Positions 18,091 through 26,652 of a stretch of DNA of 64,000 nucleotides are shown in pieces; the first letter of the stretch is position 1; every line of letters starts with the position of its first letter. This DNA comes from Dictyobacter arantiisoli. Its GTDB lineage: Bacteria; Chloroflexota; Ktedonobacteria; Ktedonobacterales; Ktedonobacteraceae. Where the stretch lies: assembly GCF_008326305.1 (NCBI RefSeq), contig NZ_BIXY01000004.1, positions 62,001 to 126,000 of the forward strand. Direction: 5' to 3'. Position numbers and translations under genes: made by a program. The notes under the pieces are model-generated. The model did no database searches. It was not told where the DNA came from and saw nothing but the letters and a program-made list of their open reading frames with translations.

Positions 18091-19587
18091 ATGAAAAAAA
18101 TGAAGGTAGTAGCGAGTACCGCATTCGCGTTGAATACATTTCTCTTTGGCTCATATTATTCGGTTGCCAAAGCGATGCTGGGACGGGTTGATCCTATTGT
18201 ATTCACTTTTTTCACTATGATGACTCTGGTTCCACCAGCAGTCTTTATCATTGCTTTTTCCTGGCGTCATATGACGCGCGATGCGGTGAAGAGCGGTTTC
18301 TTGCTGGGGAGTTGTTTATGCCTGGGCTTGTTTTCGCTAGCGGTTGCCCTGAAGTATAACAGCGCGACCGGTACTGCGTTCTTTCCCTCGCTGAATGGCT
18401 TGCTGGCGGCGATTTTTACCTGGCGTTTCTTGCGCCAGCCGATTTCAAAAGCAACCTGGTTTGCTGGGATTGTCTCGGTTAGTGGCGCGATTTTGCTGAT
18501 GGTGAACTCATCGATGGGTGGGACCAGGGGGGCGCTGATCGCGTTTATCGGTGGCATGCTGTGTACCTTCTATATCTTTCTGGCGGATCACGAGCAGAAG
18601 GACCCATCTGTATACTGGCCGCTTTTCGGGGTTGAGTTATTGACGATGGCGATCTGGGCCAACTTGATTGCTTTGCTCTTTGGCGATTGGACGCTGGTTC
18701 ATTTCGAACTACCTGCAGATGTCGGGGTAGTTCTTTACATTGGCCTGGGAACGATCTTATTGCCAACTCTGTTCACAGTGCTCTTACAGAAATATATTTC
18801 GCCAGTGACGGTCTCATTTATCTCAATTCTAGAGCCTATCTTTGGCGCAATCGTGGCGTATCTCTATCTGCACGAGGTGTTACCGTTAGATGGCTATCTG
18901 GGTGGCTTGCTGGTTGTTACTGGTGTATTGATCCATACCTGGGGCACGGTCGAGCGACCAGCTCAGAGGCGGGCAGTACGGCGGCAGCGCGATCTGGCGA
19001 ATCAGCAGTTGCGTACATCATGGTTTGTCGAGTTTTTATATCCAATGTTGTGCTGTATCTTTGGAGCTCTGCTCGTCTTCAAGTCGGGTGGTTTCCCACC
19101 CCCCGTCTGGCATGATCTTTTCCGCATGTGGCCGCAGTTGCCCGCATCATTGCAGGATGGGCGGCGCATGGAGACAGTGTTTTTACTGGCGCAATCCGCT
19201 TCCTGGGTGCTGGCCTGGAGTGCGGTGGTCATTATTGGCGGATTGGTGTTTTATCGCCTTTGCAACAGATTATTTACGGCTTCAGCCCCCAGCGTTGAAT
19301 TAGATCTGCGTACGATGCGGCAGATGGGTTATACCCCCCATCTCGTTACTCCGACTCCTCCAGTCGGACGCAAGACGATAGAGCTGGATTATGGACAGGA
19401 ATGGGAGTTGGATGCTCCACGTCGTCAGCATCGCCGTGTGCGTCTGGCGCATATTGAACCGGCCGATGATCAAATATTTGAGGCTCCTACACATGTTCCC
19501 CATCGACGTACCGTGGTGACACAGAAGCAAGAGCGGCGCTGGTACGCTGGGAGAGATAAGGAAGTCATGGAAGCGAGGAAACAATGA
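18091..19587 (+). CDS. EamA/DMT-family transporter with extra C-terminal membrane hairpin
   Basis: A 498-residue protein. Residues 1 to about 290 are ten hydrophobic helices arranged as two EamA repeats, the drug/metabolite transporter fold that exports small molecules. The second repeat carries the usual LEPIFGAIVAYLYLHE motif. Unlike normal members of about 300 residues, it continues with two more helices (about 310-335 and 365-390). The loop between them holds GGFPPPVW...WPQLP near residue 333. A charged, disordered cytoplasmic tail of about 100 residues follows. The same hairpin begins the PP2C protein at 22832. ATG 18091 is favoured over a TTG ten codons upstream by its SD. The stop overlaps the next start (ATGA), so translation is coupled. 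The substrate is unknown. Confidence 0.85.
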   Translation: MKKMKVVASTAFALNTFLFGSYYSVAKAMLGRVDPIVFTFFTMMTLVPPAVFIIAFSWRHMTRDAVKSGFLLGSCLCLGLFSLAVALKYNSATGTAFFPSLNGLLAAIFTWRFLRQPISKATWFAGIVSVSGAILLMVNSSMGGTRGALIAFIGGMLCTFYIFLADHEQKDPSVYWPLFGVELLTMAIWANLIALLFGDWTLVHFELPADVGVVLYIGLGTILLPTLFTVLLQKYISPVTVSFISILEPIFGAIVAYLYLHEVLPLDGYLGGLLVVTGVLIHTWGTVERPAQRRAVRRQRDLANQQLRTSWFVEFLYPMLCCIFGALLVFKSGGFPPPVWHDLFRMWPQLPASLQDGRRMETVFLLAQSASWVLAWSAVVIIGGLVFYRLCNRLFTASAPSVELDLRTMRQMGYTPHLVTPTPPVGRKTIELDYGQEWELDAPRRQHRRVRLAHIEPADDQIFEAPTHVPHRRTVVTQKQERRWYAGRDKEVMEARKQ

Positions 19588-21551
19588 AGAAAAATGACTC
19601 AGGTGATTTCAGTGTGTTTTATATTGAGCCCGGGGATGAGAAGGCAACGCTTTTCCCTATCCTCTCAGGACAGCAGAAGCCGGTTGTATTAATGCTGGCC
19701 GATGGAGCACGTGCTATCCAGCGTCCTGATGATTTTACAGCACTCAAGCATCTGAAGCGACAGTATAATCTGACGCTCATTTTTGTTATTGAGCATAGTG
19801 CCCAGTTGAAGCAGCTAGCAATAAAAAATGGTTTTCCTGTCTATGAGTCAATGGAGCAGTTAATAGATGCCGTCCGAGGAGGACAGGCTGCGCGCCAACG
19901 CTCATTAAACCGTTCTAATACAGCTTCTCTGGCACCTGAGATATCTACCAGAACAACACGCCCGTTGCCCTCTGACCAAACGACTGGTGGCGAATCCGCA
20001 CAACCTGTAGCGGCTCCTGGATTGCCTTTGCGACCAGCACCGGTGTTTGTACCGCTGCCTCAGGCGCAGAATCAGCCTCACTATATGTCCCAGCCTTCGG
20101 TCTCAGCTGAACAGAAACCTCTGCTGGCTTTTGATACCCAGGCTACTCAAGCGTCAAATCAATTTACTCCAGCTCCAGGTCAGTTGCATCGCGAAGTGCC
20201 TTTTGCCCCTCGCATTAGTCCTGACCTTTCCGTGCAACCGCCGCCTCCTGAGCCCATCCAACCAGCACCACCAGCTCAGGCCCGCGTGCATACAAAGCCT
20301 GTTTCCAAACTCCTGGCATTTGTGACTATCGCCCTTATTCTGGGTATTCTTGGCTCATTTCTAGTTTTCTCCCGCTCTTTTACCCCTGGTATCGCTGCGA
20401 AGCCAACTCCATCTGCACCGGCGGCGGTTGGACGCGTAACCTTTACCAGTAGCGGACAGGTCAATGAAACGAGTAGTCAGGGAATCGCTGATCAGGTTGT
20501 GCTGGATCTCCATGGCATTCCTAATCCAGCTGCTAACAAGAAATATTATGCCTGGTTGCTGGCGGATAAGAGCCAGAGTGATCCTATGTCGATTGCGCTG
20601 GGAGCGCTCACCCTTACTGGAGGGAAAGCTCATCTGCAGTTTGCCGGAGATAATCAGCATTCTAATCTGCTCGCGCTGACCAGTCGCATATTGATTACCG
20701 AGGAGGATGCCCATGTCCCACCTATCTCTCCCTCCTTGAATACGCAGGATTGGCGCTATTATGGCGAATTTTCCGCCACGCCGATTCCCGCTACGGGTAA
20801 CGCAAAGCCCTATAGCTATCTGGATCATCTGCGCCATCTATTGTCCTCTGATCCTACCCTGGAGCAGATGGAGTTGCCGGGTGGATTGAACAACTGGCTG
20901 TATCGCAATACCAGCAAGCTTGTTGAGTGGACGGGTAGCATGCGAGAGACATGGGAAAATACAAAGGATACGGCCTTTATTCAGCGCCAGACCTTGCGGG
21001 TGCTGGCTTATCTGGATGGCACGACCTTCCTGTATAAAGATTTACCGGCTAAATCGCCGCTCTTAGTCAATGAGCGCCTGGCCCGCATCGGTTTGTTGGA
21101 TGTGAATGGCCCAGATCAATTGCCTCCCGACTATATGGATCATGTGAATAAGCATTTACGTGGCCTGTTGCAGGCGTCAAATCCGCCCGCAGGTCTGCGC
21201 CAGCAGGTAACGGATCTCACGGTTGCTATGGACAATATTGAGCTCTGGCTGACGCAAGTCCGCAGTGATGCTCAGAAACTTATGAAAATGACCCCTGCCC
21301 AAATGCGCCAGCCGGTAACGCTCAGTATTATTAATGACATGATTGACAATGCCAACCGTGCTTTTGCTGGTCAGGCTGATCCATCGACGGGCCAGACACG
21401 CGAGGGGGTGAGTTGGCTGCATGATCATATGCAGTTGCTGGCAACGCTGGACTTAAAGCCTATTTCGGCAAAGATGAGTAGCGATATTCCACAGATCCTG
21501 CCCAATCAAGTCAATGGCAGGGTAATGGTCCCATTTGAGGTAAAAAGATGA
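19584..21551 (+). CDS. Membrane protein with RskA-like (anti-sigma-K) extracytoplasmic domain
   Basis: A 655-residue protein with mixed modules. Residues 1-110 form a soluble alpha/beta domain (PVVLMLADGARAI, LTLIFVIEH, KNGFPVYES) that I do not recognise. Residues 110-240 are proline- and glutamine-rich. One membrane helix lies at about 243-265. Outside it, residues 280-405 match the anti-sigma-K factor C-terminal pattern (VVLDLHGIPNP, YYAWLLAD, RILITEED). The final 250 residues are helical and unassigned. It starts inside the stop of the EamA gene. No sigma factor and no zinc anti-sigma motif are nearby, so calling it an anti-sigma factor would go too far. A cell-surface sensing or adaptor role is inferred. 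Confidence 0.75.
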   Translation: MKKNDSGDFSVFYIEPGDEKATLFPILSGQQKPVVLMLADGARAIQRPDDFTALKHLKRQYNLTLIFVIEHSAQLKQLAIKNGFPVYESMEQLIDAVRGGQAARQRSLNRSNTASLAPEISTRTTRPLPSDQTTGGESAQPVAAPGLPLRPAPVFVPLPQAQNQPHYMSQPSVSAEQKPLLAFDTQATQASNQFTPAPGQLHREVPFAPRISPDLSVQPPPPEPIQPAPPAQARVHTKPVSKLLAFVTIALILGILGSFLVFSRSFTPGIAAKPTPSAPAAVGRVTFTSSGQVNETSSQGIADQVVLDLHGIPNPAANKKYYAWLLADKSQSDPMSIALGALTLTGGKAHLQFAGDNQHSNLLALTSRILITEEDAHVPPISPSLNTQDWRYYGEFSATPIPATGNAKPYSYLDHLRHLLSSDPTLEQMELPGGLNNWLYRNTSKLVEWTGSMRETWENTKDTAFIQRQTLRVLAYLDGTTFLYKDLPAKSPLLVNERLARIGLLDVNGPDQLPPDYMDHVNKHLRGLLQASNPPAGLRQQVTDLTVAMDNIELWLTQVRSDAQKLMKMTPAQMRQPVTLSIINDMIDNANRAFAGQADPSTGQTREGVSWLHDHMQLLATLDLKPISAKMSSDIPQILPNQVNGRVMVPFEVKR

Positions 21552-21662
21552 TGGAATGGCAAAAATTGGATACACTTACAACTTTGTATGAATATTTACC
21601 ATCATTGTCATTGTCTATTATTGTCGCTGAGTGTGTGCACAGTACGAGGGGAGCGTGAGCAT

Positions 21663-22493
21663 ATGAACAGGCGTTTTATTCTAATAACGTTGCTGGCTCT
21701 CCTGCTGATTGGTGGTTTTGTAGCGAACACCAATGCCCACGCGATCCAATCAGCTTTGATAGTACCAATGGCAATACCTGGGAAGCAGCCTACTCATAGC
21801 ATCGCCTCGAGCACAAGTACGCCGACGCAGAAGACGCCGGGAAAGATTCAGCCCACAGGCCAGAATCGAGGAACTATGCAGATAGCATCAACTCCGCTAC
21901 CAACCAATATCCTGGCCCAGGATACTTTTCAACGCAATAATCAACCGTTATGGGGCCTGGCAACCGATGGCCGGAGCTGGGATGGAGATGCGAATACATC
22001 TCAAGCCTTCTCGATTAATGCAGCGACGGGACAGGTGTCCAACGCCCATGGAACGGTCAACGCCATTCTCGGACCGAGTAGCGACAATGTGGATGTCCAG
22101 GCCAATGGGATGGTTAATCAATTCGGCAATGGTGTCAATATGGGAGTGGTTTTGCGCTGGAGCAACGCCCAAAACTGGTATAAAGCCTTGATCGATGGTA
22201 ACCACTTGAGCATTCTCAAGCGCGTTAATGGTGCCTCTACCCAGGTACAGGCTGTCCCTTTCCATGCTAAAGCCGGGCAGGTATATACCCTCCGCTTTCA
22301 GGCAATTGGAGTGATGTTATTCGCGAAAGTCTGGCCTCTGAATACCCAGGAGCCCGCCCAGTGGATGATTACCGTCTCTGATTCAGCATTGAAAGATGGG
22401 AAGTCAGGTTTTCGCTTTGTTCTGCAGCCGACAACGGTTATCAATATGACCTCGTTTCAGGTCACGCCCGCCACTATGGGAACTGACCTGTAG
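21663..22493 (+). CDS. Secreted beta-sandwich (concanavalin-like) protein
   Basis: A 276-residue exported protein. A typical signal peptide (MNRRFILITL... ending TNAHA) takes up the first 27 residues. A Thr/Pro/Gln-rich linker runs to about residue 80. The remainder is a single beta-rich domain (DTFQRNNQPLWG, GVVLRWSNAQNWYK, YTLRFQAIGVMLFAKVW) that resembles LamG/ConA-like carbohydrate-binding folds fused to many bacterial surface enzymes. No catalytic module is attached. ATG 21663 with GAGGGGA upstream is preferred over an in-frame ATG 75 bases earlier. It sits between the RskA-like gene and the membrane PP2C gene, suggesting a surface ligand or wall contact for that set; this is inference. 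Confidence 0.75.
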   Translation: MNRRFILITLLALLLIGGFVANTNAHAIQSALIVPMAIPGKQPTHSIASSTSTPTQKTPGKIQPTGQNRGTMQIASTPLPTNILAQDTFQRNNQPLWGLATDGRSWDGDANTSQAFSINAATGQVSNAHGTVNAILGPSSDNVDVQANGMVNQFGNGVNMGVVLRWSNAQNWYKALIDGNHLSILKRVNGASTQVQAVPFHAKAGQVYTLRFQAIGVMLFAKVWPLNTQEPAQWMITVSDSALKDGKSGFRFVLQPTTVINMTSFQVTPATMGTDL

Positions 22494-22563
22494 TGAATAA
22501 AGCAAAATGGAGTTGTCTGCGTAGCCGCTAACCAAAGGGGTTGCCAGGGCAGTCCACGCGTAG

Positions 22564-22711
22564 CCCTTAAAAAGGGGTTGCAAGGCCGGTCCGGTCTACC
22601 CGCAGCCCTTAAAAAGGGGTTGCAAGGCCGGTCCGGTCTACCCGCAGCCCTTAAAAAGGGGTTGCAAGGCCGGTCCGGTCTACCCACAGCCCTTAAAAAG
22701 GGGTTGCAAGG
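22564..22711. repeat. Tandem 42-bp repeat, 3.5 copies
   Basis: Units start at 22564, 22606, 22648 and 22690 (the last partial). Each begins CCCTTAAAAAGGGGTTGCAA and ends CTACCCGCAG. A degenerate unit precedes them (from about 22530). CCCTTAAAAAGGGG can form a small hairpin in every unit. The array lies in the gap between the secreted protein and PP2C genes and merges into a family B repeat on its right. Confidence 0.93.
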
Positions 22712-22767
22712 GGACGACAGTCCCATTGCCGGGGTTCGGGGTGTCCCCGAAAACCCCCTTTTCTTCT
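22697..22767 (-). repeat. Repeat family B, locus 1
   Basis: Read on the minus strand this carries GGGGACACCCCGAACCCCGG followed by GGGACTGTCGTCCCC and then TTGCAACCCC. It matches the copies near 24.95 kb and 28.68 kb. The self-complementary parts GGGG-ACA-CCCC and GGGAC/GTCCC suggest stem-loops. Confidence 0.7.
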
Positions 22768-22831
22768 CTTATCCCGTCCGTAGGACGGATTATGTAATAG
22801 AGATTGGATAAATGTAAAGCTGATCTAACAA

Positions 22832-24877
22832 ATGTCTGGATGGGTTATGATGAGTGAGAATTTGAAAGAAGCATACACACAGCACCGTTGGGTGAAGGTC
22901 ATGGCGCTGGTAGCGTTAGGGGTCAGCGCCATCCTCCTGTTTCTTAGCTCAGGAGGTTTTCCGCCCTGGGCCTGGCGTTTCCTGATTCAGGTGCTTCCAC
23001 AACTTCCAGTTCTCTGGCAGGCACAAGGGAGCGCGATCCTGATCCCCCTGATCGGCTTATGCTTGCTTTCGCTATCGCTCCTCATCTTATGGATTGCGAT
23101 AGTGGTTGCAGGTCGGAAGATACTCATGCATCTCTGGAAAGATGTTACTGCCCGCCAGTCATTCGAGGATGATTTACGTGAGGCTGAAGCATTGGCCGAG
23201 CAGGCTGTAGAACAGGATAATATTGCTCTGGAAGTGGAATATGCACAGGCATCCCAGGTGCCTCATGCATCTCATGCATCCATCAGAGCCTCTGCACGAT
23301 CAGCCCCGGCCTCGCGACCCGTACAGCGTCAAACTAAACAATTACTTGAAACGCGTCAGACTTCAGACACTCAGAAGATACAGGCGAATCAGCGGATGCC
23401 AGCAACACAGCCTGTACTGGCGCGTCGGCCAGCGTATGAAGCTCCACGGGCGGTCGGAGATGTACAATTTCCTGGTTTAAGCTATCCAACCCCGCTGCTA
23501 CGCCAGAATATGCCGCGTCAGGATACTGGCTCAGTCATGCTTGCGTCACCATCCAACCCGATTGAGGATCGTGGACAGACCAGCTATGTTCCTGTGTCGA
23601 TCCCACGTCGCCCTGACAGTTCACGTCGCCCTGACAGTTCACGTCGCCCTGACAGTTCACGGCAGCAATTGAGGGTTGTTCCGCCTCCTGTGCAAGAACA
23701 AAGCTTTGAAACGGTGGAGTTCGAAGATCCAGATGAAATGTTCCTGGATGAGCAGGAGGATTTGCCGATTGCTCGTTCACGGCATGATATTGCCAGGGAA
23801 GATCTTGAGGATTCTACTGAAGATGGGTCTGAGGTAGATGTCTGGGAAACGCATCCAGGCGACTGGGAGGATGAATTCGATATTACCCAATATGAACTCC
23901 TTGAGGAATGGAATGAGGAAGATCAGCAACTCCCTCTTCCTGACGTGCAGGAGGAGGACGGCAACGTAGATGATAGCGATGAGCTTGAGTTTGACCTGCA
24001 GTCAATCCCCACCCCTGATGAGCCACCCGCTCCAGTAGCTGAAGAGGATGCTTCGTTACGCTTCGTGGTGGGAATCGGGCTTGATCCAGGTTTGAAGCGC
24101 CGCGATGCTCCGAATGAGGATAGCTTGTTTGCCTTTCAGGGTATGCGTGTCACGGATGAAGGTTCCAATCCTGCCGGTCTGTTTATGGTTGCCGATGGGA
24201 TGGGCGGACATGCCAATGGGCGTGAGGCCAGTCGAACCGCCATCCATATGACCAGCGATGTGATTGTGCCTGCCTTGTTGCGCGATGTCAGTGGCAATAC
24301 TGCTAAAGAAGAAAACACTTTGTTCATGGACATGTTGAAAGATGGTATCCATCGCGCGAATCTGGCGCTCTATCGGCGCAATCGTGAGCTGGCACCTAAG
24401 ATGATGGGGACTACTATTACTGCGGCCTTGCTGGTTGGCACCACCGCGTATATCGCTAACATCGGGGATAGCCGCACCTATCTCTATCGTCCCTCGGAAG
24501 GCTTGTCGCAGATCACCCACGATCATTCCGTGGTAGCCCGCATGGTTGAGGATGGCATGATCACGCGCGACGACATCTACACGCATCCGCAGCGCAACCA
24601 GATCTATCGCTGTCTGGGAGAGCATGCCTCGGCTGAAATCGATACCTTTATAGTTGATCTGCAAGTTAATGATGTTTTGTTGCTCTGCTCCGATGGTCTG
24701 TGGGAGATGGTGCGCGACTCGGCCCTGGAAAAAGTTCTGGCCTCCTCGGCCCATAATCCTTCCCAGGTCAGCGCGTTACTGGTACAGGCGGCCCTCAATC
24801 ACGGTGGGGTCGACAATATCAGCGTCATCATCATCGGTCTCGCCAGCTCAGAAGATGAGGCCAGCTGGATGTTGTAG
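22832..24877 (+). CDS. Membrane-anchored PP2C-type Ser/Thr phosphatase
   Basis: A 681-residue phosphatase tethered to the membrane. Residues 20-100 make two helices around a loop with GGFPPW at 41-46 and PQLP shortly after, nearly the same hairpin as in the EamA protein of this cluster. Residues 100-405 are disordered, first Arg/Gln-rich, then strongly acidic, and include RRPDSS repeated three times (18-bp DNA repeats at 23606-23659). The PP2C domain (about 410-681) has RRDAPNEDS, FMVADGMGGHANG, MGTTITAALL, IANIGDSRTY, LCSDGLWEMV and GGVDNISVII, with all metal Asp residues. No clear SD precedes the ATG at 22832, and ATGs five and six codons in are alternatives. The active domain faces the cytosol. 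Confidence 0.92.
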   Translation: MSGWVMMSENLKEAYTQHRWVKVMALVALGVSAILLFLSSGGFPPWAWRFLIQVLPQLPVLWQAQGSAILIPLIGLCLLSLSLLILWIAIVVAGRKILMHLWKDVTARQSFEDDLREAEALAEQAVEQDNIALEVEYAQASQVPHASHASIRASARSAPASRPVQRQTKQLLETRQTSDTQKIQANQRMPATQPVLARRPAYEAPRAVGDVQFPGLSYPTPLLRQNMPRQDTGSVMLASPSNPIEDRGQTSYVPVSIPRRPDSSRRPDSSRRPDSSRQQLRVVPPPVQEQSFETVEFEDPDEMFLDEQEDLPIARSRHDIAREDLEDSTEDGSEVDVWETHPGDWEDEFDITQYELLEEWNEEDQQLPLPDVQEEDGNVDDSDELEFDLQSIPTPDEPPAPVAEEDASLRFVVGIGLDPGLKRRDAPNEDSLFAFQGMRVTDEGSNPAGLFMVADGMGGHANGREASRTAIHMTSDVIVPALLRDVSGNTAKEENTLFMDMLKDGIHRANLALYRRNRELAPKMMGTTITAALLVGTTAYIANIGDSRTYLYRPSEGLSQITHDHSVVARMVEDGMITRDDIYTHPQRNQIYRCLGEHASAEIDTFIVDLQVNDVLLLCSDGLWEMVRDSALEKVLASSAHNPSQVSALLVQAALNHGGVDNISVIIIGLASSEDEASWML

Positions 24878-24898
24878 CCCCGAGGGGTGCAACATCCG

Positions 24899-24937
24899 TT
24901 TTTTTCTCCCTGCCGCCTGCGGCGGCGAAGAAAAAAA
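24899..24937. terminator. Probable terminator after the membrane PP2C gene
   Basis: An imperfect hairpin with GCCGCC-TGC-GGCGGC at its tip, flanked by TTTTTTCT on the left and GAAGAAAAAA on the right. It lies 22 bases after the stop. The base of the stem pairs the T and A runs, and on the minus strand it ends in a U-run. Confidence 0.55.
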
Positions 24938-24939
24938 GA

Positions 24940-25065
24940 AAAAGGGGTATTTGGGGACACCCCACACCCCGGCAAAGGGCTGGCCGCCCTTTGTAATCCC
25001 GCTTGAAAAGCCTTACGTTTGCCCCTATGGGGCTGGCCGCCCTTTGTAATCCCGCTTCCATAAGC
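24940..25065 (+). repeat. Repeat family B, locus 2 (one full, one partial copy)
   Basis: TTTGGGGACACCCCACACCC is followed by GGCAAAGGGCTGGCCGCCC and TTTGTAATCCCGCTT. The part GGGGCTGGCCGCCC...AATCCCGCTT recurs at about 25029-25058. It fills the gap between the membrane PP2C gene and the queF operon. The remaining leader up to 25272 shows no gene. Confidence 0.8.
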
Positions 25066-25272
25066 CTCTGGGCGTGATATTATTAATGCCGGGTATCAGT
25101 GATGGAGAGGGGGGTCGTCATTTTTTGAGACCTCCACCTTAGTTGGAGATGGTATCGCTGGTAAACAACTACAGTACATGCCTGTTCAGAGTGATTTTTT
25201 TAGGGCGAAAGAGTTGTCAGGTATGATATTGTTGCTATTAGAAGAATTGTTCCTGACTATTTGGAGGTCTTT

Positions 25273-25722
25273 ATGGCAGAGTCTGAACAGGATCGCATTC
25301 CTGGACGCTATGGTTTTGATGAAATTGCGAGTAGCCATCTTGAAGCATGGCCTAATTCCTATCAGGATCGAGATTATGTGACCCATTTTGAGATTCCTGA
25401 GTTTACCTGTCTTTGTCCTCGCTCAGGTTTTCCTGATTTCGCGACGATCATTGTGGATTATGTTCCTGATGCATCGGTGGTTGAGTTGAAGAGTTTGAAA
25501 CTGTATATCAATGCTTATCGCAATCGTCAGATTAGCCATGAAGCTTCCGCTAATGCTATTCTCGATGATCTGGTTACTCTGCTCTCACCACGTTGGATGC
25601 GCGTTGTGGGCGATTTTACTGTCCGTGGTAATATCAAAACTGTGATTACAACCGAGTATGCCCGCCCCGAGTATCAAGGGCCTCGTCCTGCTTTGACGCG
25701 TTATCTGCCTGCCATCGGCTAG
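25273..25722 (+). CDS. queF: NADPH-dependent 7-cyano-7-deazaguanine reductase
   Basis: Reduces the nitrile of preQ0 to the amine preQ1, the last free-base step before tRNA insertion in queuosine synthesis. It is the short single-domain form (149 residues) typical of Gram-positive-like bacteria. The block [17 protein letters not shown] contains the nucleophilic Cys and the following Asp, and [12 protein letters not shown] is the family's substrate and NADPH region. Its ATG lies eight bases after GGAGG. It heads a five-gene operon that encodes every step from GTP to preQ1. I looked for a preQ1 riboswitch in its leader and saw none. Confidence 0.95.
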   Translation: MAESEQDRIPGRYGFDEIASSHLEAWPNSYQDRDYVTHFEIPEFTCLCPRSGFPDFATIIVDYVPDASVVELKSLKLYINAYRNRQISHEASANAILDDLVTLLSPRWMRVVGDFTVRGNIKTVITTEYARPEYQGPRPALTRYLPAIG

Positions 25723-25763
25723 CAACTTTGTGATTTTCCCGACTATTATCAGGAGGACTCATT

Positions 25764-26516
25764 ATGCCTATTACCAATCGAGCAGTTTTAATTGTGAGCG
25801 GTGGTATGGATAGTTGCGTGTTGGCGCATTATTATGCCGCAGCAGGTTTTCAACTGCATTTGCTCTCGTTTGACTATGGTCAGAAGCACGTGAAAGAGTT
25901 GACCTATGCGGAGCGCTATATCACGGACCTGCGTGCTCGCTATAGCAATCTTGAGATCATGCATGATACTATCGATCTGCCGATTGCCCGTTTGCTGGCT
26001 GACTCGGATTCAGCCTTGATCAATACCAATCGCCAGATGCCGCATGGACATTATACTGACGATAGCATGAAGGCAACGGTAGTGCCGTATCGCAATCCTA
26101 ATATGTTGTTGCAAGCCGCCACTGTAGCCTGGAATGATCATGCCAGTGTCGTCGCCTATGCCGCCCATCAAGGGGATTATTCCCAGTATCCCGATTGCCG
26201 GAAGATTTTCGTGGATGCCTTTAATACTTTACTGTCCGTCTCGATGGAAGGGCAGCAGATTGAGGTAGAATCGCCTTTTATGCGTTTCACAAAGGCGCAA
26301 ATTGCCCGCCTGGGTGCTACCTTACAGGTGCCGTTTGAGCTGACCTGGAGCTGCTATGAGGGCGGGAGCGATGGCTTGGATGATAGGCATTGTGGCGTGT
26401 GTGGAACCTGCGTTGAACGCTACGAGGCTTTTCGAGTTGCTGGCGTGCCCGATCCAACCGCGTATGCCAATGATCCCGAGCAGTATTTACATATTCCCGG
26501 GCGTGCAGACCAATAG
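25764..26516 (+). CDS. queC: 7-cyano-7-deazaguanine synthase
   Basis: Uses ATP and ammonia to convert 7-carboxy-7-deazaguanine to preQ0. The N-terminal PP-loop SGGMDSC sits in an adenine nucleotide alpha-hydrolase fold, with FDYGQKH just after it. The C-terminus has the zinc knuckle Cys residues in CYEGG...HCGVCGTC. At 250 residues it is slightly longer than usual. CAGGAGGA precedes the ATG. It lies 41 bases after queF and is part of the same operon. Confidence 0.95.
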   Translation: MPITNRAVLIVSGGMDSCVLAHYYAAAGFQLHLLSFDYGQKHVKELTYAERYITDLRARYSNLEIMHDTIDLPIARLLADSDSALINTNRQMPHGHYTDDSMKATVVPYRNPNMLLQAATVAWNDHASVVAYAAHQGDYSQYPDCRKIFVDAFNTLLSVSMEGQQIEVESPFMRFTKAQIARLGATLQVPFELTWSCYEGGSDGLDDRHCGVCGTCVERYEAFRVAGVPDPTAYANDPEQYLHIPGRADQ

Positions 26517-26652
26517 TTGCACGCAACCTGAAGAAGTAAACTGACAGCTTGTACTATGCATATCATATGTGAAGAGACGATAATTACGGCATGGAGAGCG
26601 TTTACTCTTTCAAGAGAGCAAGAACGAAAATGAGATGAGACGAGGAAATCTG

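Noticed and set aside
22564-22711. 42-bp units as a CRISPR array
   Set aside because: There is no spacer between units; it is a plain tandem repeat.
24056-24754. 232-codon open frame antisense to the PP2C domain
   Set aside because: It mirrors a strongly conserved coding region and lacks family motifs or a ribosome-binding site.
24878-25272. preQ1 riboswitch in the queF leader
   Set aside because: I saw neither the small pseudoknot pattern nor the A-rich tail that pairs with the ribosome-binding site. A model search would decide.
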